Below are positions 52,201-64,000 of a stretch of 64,000 nt of DNA, piece by piece. This stretch comes from Syncephalis plumigaleata (lineage: Eukaryota; Zoopagomycota; Zoopagomycetes; Zoopagales; Piptocephalidaceae): positions 372,001 through 436,000 of the forward strand of contig JAIXMF010000002.1 of the NCBI GenBank assembly GCA_025201365.1, read 5' to 3'. Position numbers and translations under genes: made by a program. The stretch's first letter is position 1. Each line of letters begins with the position of its first letter. The notes under the pieces are model-generated. The model was not told the origin of the DNA, ran no database searches, and saw only the letters and a list, made by a program, of their open reading frames with translations.

Positions 52201-55200
52201 ATAGAGGGGATCATCATAGAAGGATGATGACTACCACTACCGCTACCGCCATTACTACTACTAATACTGGATCCCGAGCCTGCCCTAGAACGATCACGTC
52301 GATGACGACCACGTTTCGAGGTTGACTTGGCCATAGCCATGGATAGTCCACTTGGTCCATGATAACCACCATTATTGCTATTACTATTGCTATGAACACC
52401 GCCAGTGAATGTGGACATGGCATGAGGTGGTGATTGCGTACCACTTAAAGGCATGATATAGTCACGAGCCCATGCGGATGTGGTAGCAACGGCAGGTTGA
52501 CGTTCAGCATCCCATACCTCGACTACTCGACAGAATGTTGCCACCACCATTAGAGCGCGTAGTAACAAGTCACGACCAGGCCAGTCGGGATTAGCCTGCC
52601 ATCCATCAACGAGACATTGCAAACGTTCTACGTAATGAGCACACGAACGAGCTGCCTCTTCTGCATTGGCAGATATCACTTGTTGTGCAACTTCAATGAG
52701 ATCCTGTAGATTTTGAATGAATGGTGATCGCTGTGCCGAAGGTGGAGGTGGAGGTGGATGTAAAGGTGACGTTGAACTAGAAGGAGATATACTCGTTGTA
52801 TTGATGGCTAGACTACGCGATTGACGCAATGGCGAGGGTAATAAACGCGTACGCGATAATCCAACCGGTGACGATGGTTGTGATGATTTAGCAGATTTCG
52901 ATATATTTGGTGTAGTAGTACCACTAGCACTAGTATTGATGGTTAAACCTGACACTGCCTTAGTAGGAGGACTAGTACTATTGATATCATTACTGCCACT
53001 ACTACTAGCAATGACTTGTTGTTGTTGCTGTTCAGCATGGAATTGTGCCAATTGCTCTGCTAATAATCGACCAGGTGCACTTGGTCGTCGTCCACTCGCT
53101 GCACGTAGTTGTTGATGTGTTAAATGAATAGGTGACGGTGGTAGATAGGTGGGTATGGTAATTGCAGCAGAAGGATTATTGCTACTGGTACTCACTTCGT
53201 TAGTATGATCTGGTGTATCCAATACTAATGAAGATTTACTCGAATTAGACGACTTTTTACGACTTGAGCGCTTCTTCTTCTTATTCTTTGAAGTGGGAGG
53301 AGATGGTGTAACAATGGCGCCTCTTACGATAGAAGCTGCTGTTGCTGCTGTAGCGGCTAGTGAGGATGATTCATCTACTGGACTTGCTGATCTAACATCG
53401 ACAGATGCATCGAATGCATTTAATTCCGTTGTTGGAGTTGTTGTAGATCCAGATGCTGTTGCTTTAGGTAATGCAAATGGTTCTAATGCCAAATGTTCCA
53501 TCTCGGTGACCAATGATGATTTATCACGACTTTGTCGTTTACCATTCTCCTCCTCCTCCTCTAGCACTTGTTCTAATGATAACAGCGGATTCTTATGACA
53601 AGATGATGACGATGATGCTGGTACTAGAATAGATGCATCATTGTCGTGTTTACTATGTCGATCCTTCTCCTGTGTAGATTCATCATTATTGATAGTTGAC
53701 GAGTCATCAAGGGCTGCCGCTAATGCTGTCGACGATGACATAATCTCAGGTGACGATATGATCGCGGTAGAGCTGGCTAATCTCAACTCTCGATCTAAAT
53801 GTCGATTCAATCCATCGATGATCCAGGCTAGTTCATAGTCGCAGGTACGTTTCGCCTTTTCAACATGTCGCCATAACTTCTCCTTACGTCCTTGTTTACG
53901 CTGCCAATTACTACTAGGTGGCAGTTCAAATGTGGCAGCATCCGGATAATTAGGACCGGGTATAGGAGTAGTCTGAGTGCGTTGTGTTGCAATAGCACGC
54001 GATGCAAGCATTTTAGATAACTCTTCCGCCAATCCACTAAATAAATATATTAGTAAATATTCATGATTACGTGGACGTGTCTATTACCTTTGTTGTAGGG
54101 AAGTTGCATTTGATTTTACTATATTCAACGAAGAGGATAAGCTTTGCTTTAGTACTTTACGCCACCATTCTGGCAGATCAACTCCTAAACGATCACGTAG
54201 CTTCTTCTTAGTTAACGCGTCTACTTCATCGTCCAACCAATTGGGCCATGGTATACGAGTCAATTCCGCTTTAATCGTTTTGGCGGATAGTGCTGCACGC
54301 TGCTTCCTCGCTTTATCGCCCTTAACCGAGCGGATAGTGGTAGGCCAATGGTGTAGTTTACCCAAACGAGATGAGCGTAGAATGGACGCGTAACGTTCAG
54401 TGTCAAGATGAGTGTCTACGGATACTGGCACGTATGAAACGGATGGACGACGATTACGTTCATCACGTCGTTGTAGCTTGTTTAGTGCTTCTAAAAGAGC
54501 ATCGGCTGGAATACAAGCATCATGCTCGGAAAGAATAGCATGAATCGATGGTGTTGCCGCGTTAGTGCCAGTAGTATTACTCGTGGCAGTACTCGTACCA
54601 CCAGCACCAGCACCAGCACCACCAGTAGATGATAACATCGAGGGATTACCTCTACTATTGGCACGACTTCTACCTCCAGTGCTACTTCTACTCATTCTAC
54701 TTGTTGTAAAAGTAGTAGGTGTTGCACTAGTAGCTACACCACCACCACTACTACTTGTAAATCGTTCATTCATTACCGCATCATCGGTTGAACCACGTTC
54801 CATGGACCAACCACGCGATCTACGTGGTAATTGACCATGATTGAATAGGGACGATGATGATGACGATGTCGATAAGTGGGATGTAATTGATTGATTTCTA
54901 TGACGTGGACTCATTGGCGCTGATAAATCGGCTGTCGAATGATAGTGATGATGATGATGATGATGCGAGCTAGGAATAGGCATCGATGGCATACGTCGAT
55001 GTCCTCCACCACTGCTAGGACGAGTAAGGGTGGAGGCTAGTCTAGCGGCATTATTATGACTATTACCGAGATTACTTGGATAAATGGCTGCTGTTCCTCC
55101 TGTTCCTCCTGCTCCTCCTATTCCCGCACCAAAACCTTGATGTAACTGACCAATAGTGGAGTGTCTACGCGAACGAGGTGATTTCAACGGTGATGACATG

Positions 55201-58200
55201 GTCGATGACGATAATGGCGGGCTATGCGGTGAAGAAGAATGAAAGGTCGATTGAGTTACCCATTCACTGTTACTTGTCGTGTCAACTGATAGATTCAATG
55301 GTCTACTATGATGTGGTGGAGATACTGATGGTGATGGGGGAGTACCAACAACTACTATTTGATTATTGCCACTATTACTACTATTGAGCATATCCAATTG
55401 AGATCGTCTACGTGGATTACCCGATAATGGACTCGATGAACGAGGTGTATTAGCCAGCTTATTTACATTTCTATGAATGACCGTAGGAGTAGTCATGTTA
55501 TTACTAGTAGCAATACTAGCACTAGTAGTAGCAGTAGCAGTAGTAGCAGTAGGATTTGCTATTTGCGCAGCCGGTGTATAGATGGGTGGATCGGTAGCTG
55601 ATCGGTGTGGACGCTGTCGGAATAGTGCACTCGATTCATGAGATCTTTCACTTGATGGTGACTCTGCTGGAATTGAAGATGATCCCGATGGACTGGAGGA
55701 CATGGTCCATAATGATAATGACGTCGGACTAGTAGCAGTGTTTGCCCTAATTGGCGGTGATCTTAATGAAGTAGATACAGATAAATGACGAGGATTCATA
55801 CGTTCATTATGATGTTGCTGCTGTTGAACTGAATCATTGGTTGTTGTGGCATCTTGCGACGTGAACGAGTAGGACAATGGTGATGGTCTCGTTAATGCTG
55901 ACACGTCCATACTCTTTGGCCGTGATGCTGCTCGTCTAGGTACAGGCGATGATGACGACGATGATAGTGACAACGATGGTGACGGTGACGGTGAAGGCGA
56001 TGAGGATAGTGCAGGTGATCCGGCAGATTCACGTAGACGACTACCTCTCACTGCAATAGCTGCTACTTCATCATTAAGGTCGCTAGAGTATCGACTAGAC
56101 ATGGATAGATCGGTAGTATTCGTAGTTGCCATTTGTTGATTACGAGACAATGATGATGTCGTAGTAATTGTATCATTGTTGTTGTTGCTAGTTGCTGACA
56201 TTGTTTCTTTGCTAGATTTCTGTTCTGCAAGAGCTGAATTCAATGACTGAGACGATGAAGGCGATGTCGATAAAATGGAATCAAACATTATGGGCGATGT
56301 TCGTAATTTTACCGACAAGTCTTTTGACGTATTAATCGGTATAGCATTCAAATTATCAACATGTAATGTATTGGCAGACAATGATTGTTCCGCATCAGTA
56401 ATGGCTGTGTCTTTATCCATGTTCATCTCACTTGTGTCCTTTAATGTAGGGTCTAGTAAGCCATGTGGTTTAACACCAGTCACCGGTGCGCTAGTAGTTG
56501 TAGGTGAAGTGGGTAGAATAGGTAATACACGTTGAGCCATGGCTGAACGTGGTGTTGGAGCCACCATAGTTAAAGTGGATGTGGATGATGATGATGACGA
56601 GGTTGCCGCTGTTGGTGCTGTGTTAGCCTCAAACTTGGCACTGTCGTCATTATCATCGGTCAATGATGATGATAGTGAACTAGTTAATCTAGCTGAATCT
56701 TCCGCTAAAATAGCACTTAAACTAGATACCGCTGCTGCCGCCGATAATAACTGTGCCGATGGTTGTGGTGAGGGACAACCTCGATTTGATCCAATGGTAG
56801 AGTCCTGATTACTAGAATGCACGACAGTTAGGAAATCGGTCTGACTGTCGGACGTGTTACGCCTCGACTTGCGTTGTTGCAACTCTTGATAGGCAAGCTG
56901 TTGTTCGATAGCACGATCGCGTGACTTTTCACGTATACTATGCTCTGATGAAACACTGCCACGTCTACTCTTACGTCCACGCCTAGATCCACTATTAAGG
57001 CTTGGACTGGATATGCCGGCCGAACTCGAGGGGCTAGCGTTTAGCGTAGTGTCCGTGTTATGCCTGCGTATAACTGCATCAATGACCGCTGGATCTAGAA
57101 CAGGCGGTGGTTCAGCAAGTCCCTCCCAATCACCTGAGGCCGAGGTTAATACGGACATGGCACGTGGTGTGGTGGCTCGTTTTAGCGACACGCTACGCCG
57201 TGACATTGGAGGTGCTGGTAGTACACCGCCGCTAAGGCTACCACCCACACCTGAAACCATATCGATAACAGGGAAACTACTGGTGGTAGGCGTGGTGGTG
57301 GCTGATGTCGCCAACGAGGAACGTCGTCGTTGCATTACAGGTGGTGGCAACGAGGAGAAACTATTAAGATCGGCTGCCGATCCATTAGCCGAACTATTAG
57401 TGTAGAATGGACCTGATAATGGCGACTCGCTACCAGCACCGCCAGTACCACCACCACGAGATGAAGTCGATGTACGTCTAGAATTACTCGGATGAAACCG
57501 ACGAGATGGTGATCGTACATGACTATTATTTATAATACTGCCGGTAGCAGATGCAATAGTAGACGTAGAGGCTGCCAGTAATAATTCGGCATCTGAATCC
57601 GTTGATGAAACTGATGCTCGACTACGCGGACGTACGAGTAATGGTTCCGGTATTGGAACAGACCTTAAACGTGGACTAGCTGAAACGGGTGAGTTGTAGC
57701 CGGATCCACTACCGCCACCTGTTGCATTACTCATAATGGCATTGACCGATAGACTGGATAGCATGGAAACATTCGATGAGTTGCGTCGATGAGCAGTGTC
57801 AATGGGTCGTATTGATCGATGAGATGGCAGTTGACTCGATGACGCTGGAGCCGATGACGCTGAAGCTGAAGCCGATATAGGCTGTGGAGATAGAGGAGTA
57901 AGCGATCGTTGTGATGTATCGCCGCCAGTCATCGAGCTATTCTGACTATTAGCTGGCGATGTCTTCACCGTTAATGACGGATGTGTTCGATGATGCGACG
58001 ATGTAATCGCTGAATTGGGACTGGATCCACCAGCTAAGAGATGTCGTTGTAACATGGATGATGACACGCTTACATGATAATCCGTATCTTCAGCAGTTAC
58101 ATTTGTCGCAGCGACCGGTGATTGATCATGTGTATTCACCGGCACAGCCGGCGTAGATAAATGACGACTATCCGTTGTAGTCGACGTTGTCGATGTAGTT

Positions 58201-58403
58201 TTCGAGTCAACCTTGGATGATGGTAAACTAGAACTACGCGTATTACTACTAGTATTATTACTATTATTACTGCTACTGCTGTTGCTGTTGCTACCCGATG
58301 CTAATGATGACTGCTCATTTTCCTGCTGTTGTTGTTGCTGTTGCTGCTGTTGCTGCTTAGCTGCTCGTTTCTCAGCAGCCTTTTTCTCTCTCCTTTTTAA
58401 CAT
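46283..58403 (-). CDS. RIM15: Rim15-type (Greatwall-related) AGC kinase with PAS-like, zinc-finger and receiver domains
   Basis: Rim15/Cek1 kinases link nutrient signals to quiescence through endosulfine phosphorylation. Five exons (58403-54088, 54036-51733, 51680-48753, 48681-48039, 47980-46283) give ~3960 residues, about twice yeast Rim15. The first ~1400 residues are Ser/Thr-rich and disordered with polyGln. A conserved block follows (WPNWLDDEVDALTKKKLRDR; CDYELAWIIDGLNRHLDREL), then a PAS-like region (LDDLTMQYVSPSWEQVLG) and a zinc finger (VLCRVCEQHVSPIIFEQHSA). The kinase has YEIIKPISKGAFGSVYLAKK, IIHR-DLKPDNLLIDQDGHVK and LTDFGLSR, a ~170-residue insert, then FVGTPDYLAPES. The C-terminal receiver has WDVLIADDNPVACKILE, the phospho-acceptor Asp in IIFMDVVMPIVDG and the Lys in VLVKPVD. 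The true start may lie upstream: a frame before 58403 reads DKETLDYVKKE after an acceptor near 58425. Confidence 0.95.
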
Positions 58404-59910
58404 AGTCCAGCGTTTCTTTGTCTAGTTCAGGTACAAATAATCAATTGGTCAGTCATAGTTGTATTGATGTCGCCATTATAACGCGTATTAATGCTTACCT
58501 TGTACTGATATTAGAATTATTGATGAATAGGCACTACAGAAGGTAAAGATTGTTGAAGGTTGCACACGAAAGTCACAACCATTCAAACTTCGCAAAAGAA
58601 CCGAATGCGAGGAGAAGGAAAGGAAAAGGCGATGTTAGTGCCCCATGCACCACTATAAACGATATCAATATATAAATAGATATATATCGATATATACGCT
58701 TGAGTAAATAAAGAGAGAGAGAGAAAGCGAGAAAGGACACACACTAAATAAACAAGAATATTGATGGTTAGCACGAGTTGTTATAGATAAAAAGAAATAG
58801 ATAATATAATAGGTTCATCGAAAAGGTACAGGCGGGAGAATAGCCAAGTAAGTAAGTAAGTAAGCACGAGCGCGCGCGCACTATTCAACTTTTAGCGAAT
58901 CGCCTTGTCCATTCCCGTCTTCATAGACCAATTCACCTATTTCTTAATAAAATAATAATAGCTTACCTAGTGAACTACTAATACAATACAGTGTGTATTC
59001 ACTGCAGAATAAACTATTTCGGCAAACAGACGATGCGTTCGAGGTATGTATGTATGAAGAGAGTGTGTGTGTGTATGCCAGATTCAGACTACTAATCAAT
59101 GGCAGTATACTTGCTAAAGGCAACAAGCACCAATAGATGTATCCAATAAACGCGATGCACTCGAATAAAGATCGTTCTTATTGGTTTGCCACTGCTAAAA
59201 TACGCAATGAGTAATAGGAGAGTGTGCTAATGCACAACAAGTAGAGTGCGATGAAGGATGCGATGAAAGGTAAGGGTAAGTGATAGTGTAGTGTTGACGC
59301 ACACGCATATACACGCATGCCACGGAGAGAAGCGAAATAAAGAGAGTTAAAGAGAGAGTTAAAGGGTGGATGAACGCATGAATCGGTGCGTGTGTGTGAA
59401 AAGTCATTCAGTCATTGTGTGTGTGTGTGTGTGTGTGTGTTGATTCCACCTGAATGCATGATGTTTTCTTTTTTGATCTCAGTTCTTTATTGTCATTGAA
59501 ATATCATTTAATATACAGTTAACTAATCCCTTAGTATGAATAATTGTAGGCTATGAAATGATATACAATGTATATACTTAAATTCTGCTACATTGTGTCA
59601 CTTGAGATGTCAAGTCAAGTATCCGTTATGTTTTGACTCATCACACAAATATTATGTATTAAATTAACAAAAAAACGCAAGTTCCTCTGACTACCATTCT
59701 ATTAATTGTACACATTAGTGAATAATAACTACATCTAATAACATGGTTACTAATTATCCAGTTTTACTAATGATTTATTACAATATAAGTAAAGAAGCTA
59801 TAGTAAGTAGTAATAATAGCTCACAATAGAAATTATTAGATAATTCAAAATAAACTTGATAGTAATGCGTATCATTTTTATATCATGAGTATTGACGTTG
59901 ATATTGTAGA
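58404..59910. other. Intergenic region, with probable 5' leader exon(s) of the kinase
   Basis: 58404-58510 probably holds the 5' end or leader intron of the Rim15 gene (GTAAGC donor near 58500, CTAG acceptor near 58425, both minus strand). The rest contains short AGTA repeats (about 58848-58864), a CG run (58869-58880), GAGA tracts and the GT microsatellite at 59417. I see no other gene. Confidence 0.45.
59417..59440. repeat. (GT)12 microsatellite
   Basis: Twelve uninterrupted GT units in the spacer between the lipin and kinase genes, able to form Z-DNA. Confidence 0.95.
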
Positions 59911-62900
59911 TTAGTATGGAAATGCGGATAAATCAATATTAGTAGGCACACTATCATTGATCTCCTCTTCCTCTTCCTCCTCCTCTTCTGATGGTTCAAT
60001 ATCGTCATTATGCTGACTGTTTGTGTCAATCTGTCCTGTCTACGCATTTTGTATTTCTCCTTGAGTGAGGCTTGATTAGATTTAGATCGTGTGGTCAATG
60101 TATCATGTCATCCTCTCCATCTTCATCATCTCCATCTTCATTCTCTGACCAATCAAGCGGTGCTTGGTGTTGATGATCATCAATGGCCTCGGAAATGCTG
60201 TGCTGATCATAAGAGGTGTGATGTGGCATTAGTTCATCCACTATTAATTTATCGGACGGGTCGATAGCAGTATTAGATGCACTAGTAGTCTTATAATTGG
60301 ATGCATTCTCTTCGTTATCCGACTCGGGTTTGGGCTCTTCCTCACGAATCTGTCGTCGACTACGCATGCGTACAAGGCTGCCAATGACACCGAGACGAGA
60401 ACTGCCGCTTTTACGCTTTGAATTGCTACTAACAGGCAATGATGATGCTTTCATACTTTCTCGATTAATGGTATCCGATAATTCCTTGTCATTAATGGCA
60501 TTGGCAGATTTTACACTGGACGGTAATGATGTAGATGGTTTAGTAAGTGCAGCGAGTTCAATGTCTGGCAAGGGTGCCTTCCAGAAGTTATAGTCGTTAT
60601 ACTCGTCCTCTAATTTAGTGGTCACCGGTGGGAATATTTGATCGACAATATCATTGAGTGACACTAACTAGACAAAGAAAGAAGCAAAGTAAGCAATAAT
60701 GTATCATCTAGTTATACTAGTACACCTACGAAGATCTGAATCCAGGCAATAGTTCACGTCTTAAATCACCATTATAATCGATGGTAAAGATACGTGAGGC
60801 GGGTACATCCACACTACGATACGAAAGTGCATCCGTAATACGATTACCGAAACCAGCGTAGAATGGATTCTCACCATTAAATAGTCGTTTAATATCTCGT
60901 AAGCATGCCATCTTGAACACCTCTGGTTTACGTAATATCACCTCACTATAGAATGGTAATTAGTAATATTTCCTATGATGATCATGCTACATTGCTCTAT
61001 TTACCGATGGAAAGATGTGAATAGTCTATCGGGTGACATCACCACAGGTCCATCTGGAAGTTGATACTGGCCTTGCTCAACACTGCGTAGATAGTCGCGT
61101 GTGGAATCAGCCTAATCAATCAATGTGGCATAAATATATATATATATATATTATGTCATGTAACACAAATAAATCGATCACTTACTTGTCCAATAGCACG
61201 CGATGTAAGATACATGATATGATAACCATTACGTACAATATCCGTGTACAACTTGGCCACACCAGGATGCGTCCAATCTTTGCCTACCATTGTGAATAAA
61301 TGACCCAAAGCATCTGATCTAATAGTGTATAATGCATGCAATAAAACGTCAATCATCATGTTACATTCTATTGTATCGCATACTTACTTTGTAATCGTGC
61401 CATCGATATCTGACACTATCAGTTGATGTTATGCTTCCATAGGAATATCTTGGCTGCACAAATAGCATTGCCGGTTGCCACTTTAAACGTTATCGTGTTG
61501 GTGCCAGGTTTCAAATCCAATTGAGTCTATGGGTGCATGTATTAAACAAGTAAGTTATTTAGTAAATGGCATAGATGTCATCATTAATGACTGCTTACAA
61601 GTTGATCCGAGGTCAATCGTAGTGTTTTAGCATAGGATACAGGTGATCGTTTCTTATAGTACAATTACAAATGATTAGCAAATTCCTCATTGACATATCA
61701 TGCAATTCTACTCACTTTAACACGTCTACTAGGTGTGGGATAGGCCAATGGAGCAGCAGCAGCACCACCAGTAGAAGTAGCACCAGTAGAAGTAGCAGAA
61801 TCTGGAAATACCGTCGATGATGACGATGATGGTTGTGGTGGCGGTGAAGTCGTTCTACTCCACCATGTTCGCCATCCACCCGATCCTTCCACTTGTGGCT
61901 TCTGTTGCTGTTGTCGTTGTGCCTGCATTTGCATCTGTTGTCGATGCTGCTGTTCTAGCAATGCAGGCGGCAATAGATCACCATTAGCGAATGCCACAAT
62001 GGTCTCCTCGGGCAATGCACGTTGAAACACCAATAGTGACATAATGACAGGAGCAGCTGTCATCCAGCTGTAGTAGCGACCATTATAACGTACTACCATA
62101 CGATGATCGTAGAGCAAGGCTGGATGTTGTTCAAATGTTCGATAATCGATAATATGTCGATTAAATAGTTGCTCATTATAGTGCTAAATAGAATGAGATA
62201 ATTAACAACTAATAGAATAATAAAGCCTTACGCTTACTTACCTCATCCTCATTTAATTCACCAATATCACATAGTGACAACTCAAATGTATGCTGTACAC
62301 CATCGACTGTAAATGAATGAGGCGTATAGATAACTGACTTTGATACCTCTGGCTCATCATTCCATTCATCATTGCCGGTCTTTTCTGGTAACTGACCCCA
62401 ATTCCAATGCCATTGATCTTCTCCTGTCGATGTATGATCACGATACTAAATAGACAAGTCAGTATGATAGTATAATATATATAATAGCATTATATATACA
62501 TTACCTCATTTCCGTATCACTTAATGGACTTGTAGATCGTTGATATGGCAATATACTAAAATAGCATATTAATATATAAATATATAATTAAATATAGCAT
62601 AGTGTTACTAATTACCCTTTGTGCGCTGATGATTCATGCAATTCTAGTTCCGTATCCGAGGTTGGTTCCTTTATTCGAGTTTCTACTAGTTCATGAATAC
62701 AATTAGTAATCAATTTCTACATAAACTATGAGATATATATATATGTCTACCTGATTCATTCTTCTTTAGATTCATTTCAGATAAATGTCTAAACTGACTT
62801 GAAGCAGGTTTCTGCATTACTCTTTCGTTAAACACATCATTCGATGGTGATAGTGCTTCTTCTTCTTCTTCTTCTTCCTTATCCATAGATGGCACTTGTT

Positions 62901-64000
62901 GCTCTTCCAATTGACGTGGTGAAGTATACGATTCGTAAGTAGTTAGTGCACGACGAGTCTGAGCATCTAGCATTGGCCATTCGTGTTTCTTCACTTCCTT
63001 ATTGTGATATCCTTTAGTGTCGAGTATTAAATCACCATCTGTAACAATATTACATATTAATTATTTGTAAACTAAAGGAAAGCCATCAATTTACCTGTAG
63101 CATGTAAATGTGGATCATTCTCCACATGTGTTGATGCATCCACGTCCACTATTGCTAAGTAAATATTAATGAGTAACTATTCATTTATATGGAATATTCT
63201 ATAACTTACTATGTTCATCATTCTGATTGAATGGTGCTCCAATGCTGTTGCTGATGTTGTCTCTGATGATGTCACTGGTTTGAACGTATCTCCTGTCTAT
63301 AATCATTATTATAATATTATAGTAATAATCATGTATAAGTATATCATTATAATCATTTGTTACTATTGCTATTATTGTATAATCCTTTATACATTACCGG
63401 TGTAGTATTGTCTGATTTAGACAAGTTGATTCGTACCTCTGTTTCTTGTGTCTTCTTGTGGAATAGACCACCTGCTTTGGTAGTGAATACAGTTGTTTCT
63501 ACCGTCATAGGTTCTAGATCAGATTCCTGAGCACTATGTGCACTAACATAGCCATCTATCATGATATAGCAACCATTCATTATTAGTAATTTAGTAATTA
63601 TTACTATCTATCTATCTATCTATCTATATATATACCTTGATCATCCTCTTCGTCATAGTCATATCGTTTAGGTTATCCACATGATCTGAGCGATAACCGG
63701 TGTCAGCTTCTAGATCAAGGAAATCCGGTTCATCCTCCATCATCATGGGACCGGCAATAGGTGACGTCGTATATTCTGCTGGTACAGGTGTCTACGATGA
63801 TGAACACAACAACGAGTATTCGTTATTAAATATGTTATACATTCTATGAAGGTAAGATAAGCTAGTCTACCTCAGAGGCCACCACAAAGAACGCTTCACC
63901 TTGGTCGCCTAACTTCATTTGAAAGTCGGTCAACTCTCCATTGACTCGTACTTCGACAACCTTATCCTGTGGTCGAAGCAGACGTAGCTTGCCAAAGCGT
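59911..64000 (-). CDS. PAH1: Lipin / phosphatidate phosphatase (Pah1/Ned1), N-terminal start outside window
   Basis: Lipins dephosphorylate phosphatidate to diacylglycerol (Mg2+-dependent), feeding triacylglycerol synthesis and controlling nuclear membrane growth. The right edge cuts the N-LIP domain (KLRLLRPQDKVVEVRVNGEL; FQMKLGDQGEAFFVVASE). A long acidic/Ser-rich middle follows, then YNGRYYSWMTAAPVIMSLLV and the catalytic HAD domain: LIVSDIDGTITK-SDALGHLF (DxDGT, split by an intron near 61390), GKDWTHPGVAKLY, IMYLTSRAIGQ, GPVVMSPDRLFTSFHR, EVFKMACLRDIKRLF and NPFYAGFGNRITDALSYR. After a first in-frame stop at 60095, the other frames continue TTRSKSNQASLKEKYKMRR and an acidic tail ending NIDLSAFPY at 59911. 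Two single-base losses probably hide this tail. About 12 introns. Confidence 0.93.

Noticed and set aside
51772-57405. Several plus-strand open frames opposite the Rim15 exons
   Set aside because: They are antisense shadows of Ser/Thr-rich coding sequence and lack motifs.

Overview
The window is nuclear DNA from a fungus. Genes are close together and cut by many short introns of about 50-80 bases. The introns have GTAAGT-type donors, TAG acceptors and often a CTAAC or CTGAC branch point. Fungal marker genes include a Rim15-type kinase with a C-terminal response-regulator receiver, a Pah1/Ned1-type lipin, a Ste14-type methyltransferase and an EN-RT-RNase H LINE of the sort common in fungi. Muskelin, a secreted kinase-like protein and F-box/secreted paralogs lead me to guess an early-diverging fungus rather than an ascomycete yeast. 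That placement is inference.

Layout. 1-2961: three related small secreted/GPI-type proteins. 3145-3981: a p24 cargo receptor (minus). 4616-5916: XAP5/FAM50 (minus), divergent from a mitochondrial-type tyrosyl-tRNA synthetase (6042-8040). 8092-8526: a tiny secreted protein (minus). 9281-17321: PRP8. 17749-18792: fibrillarin. 19307-20568: a PAQR/Izh membrane protein (minus), divergent from a nitronate monooxygenase (21288-22577). 23109-24390: a secreted kinase-like protein. 24557-24962: a three-exon UPF0390 gene (minus). 25958-32498: an apparently intact LINE with perfect 19-base target duplications. 33815-34970: ICMT/Ste14, convergent with phosphoserine aminotransferase (35224-36423, minus). 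37223-41653: muskelin. 42312-43937: an F-box-like protein. 44301-45947: Pelota/Dom34. 46283-58403: a very large Rim15-type kinase (minus). 59911 to the right edge: lipin (minus, N-terminus cut by the edge).

The most unusual content is a scattered family of short inverted-repeat elements whose ends begin TA-CAGTG or TA-CAGGC (4250, 25106, 33570, 41791, 44030). Two copies (25106 and 41791) still carry the decayed C-terminal part of a Fanzor protein, the eukaryotic relative of TnpB RNA-guided nucleases. The other three look like non-autonomous derivatives of the same element, so this is a Fanzor transposon family with its MITEs.

Many conserved host genes, above all PRP8, need a missing single base here and there to read through, usually at a run of the same base. 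The LINE and the 11.9 kb Rim15 coding sequence read cleanly. I treat the PRP8 breaks as probable sequence errors and give spans for whole loci. Functionally the host genes are housekeeping: splicing (PRP8, XAP5), rRNA modification (fibrillarin), ribosome rescue (Pelota), secretory traffic (p24), lipid and prenyl metabolism (lipin, ICMT), serine synthesis and nutrient signalling (Rim15).
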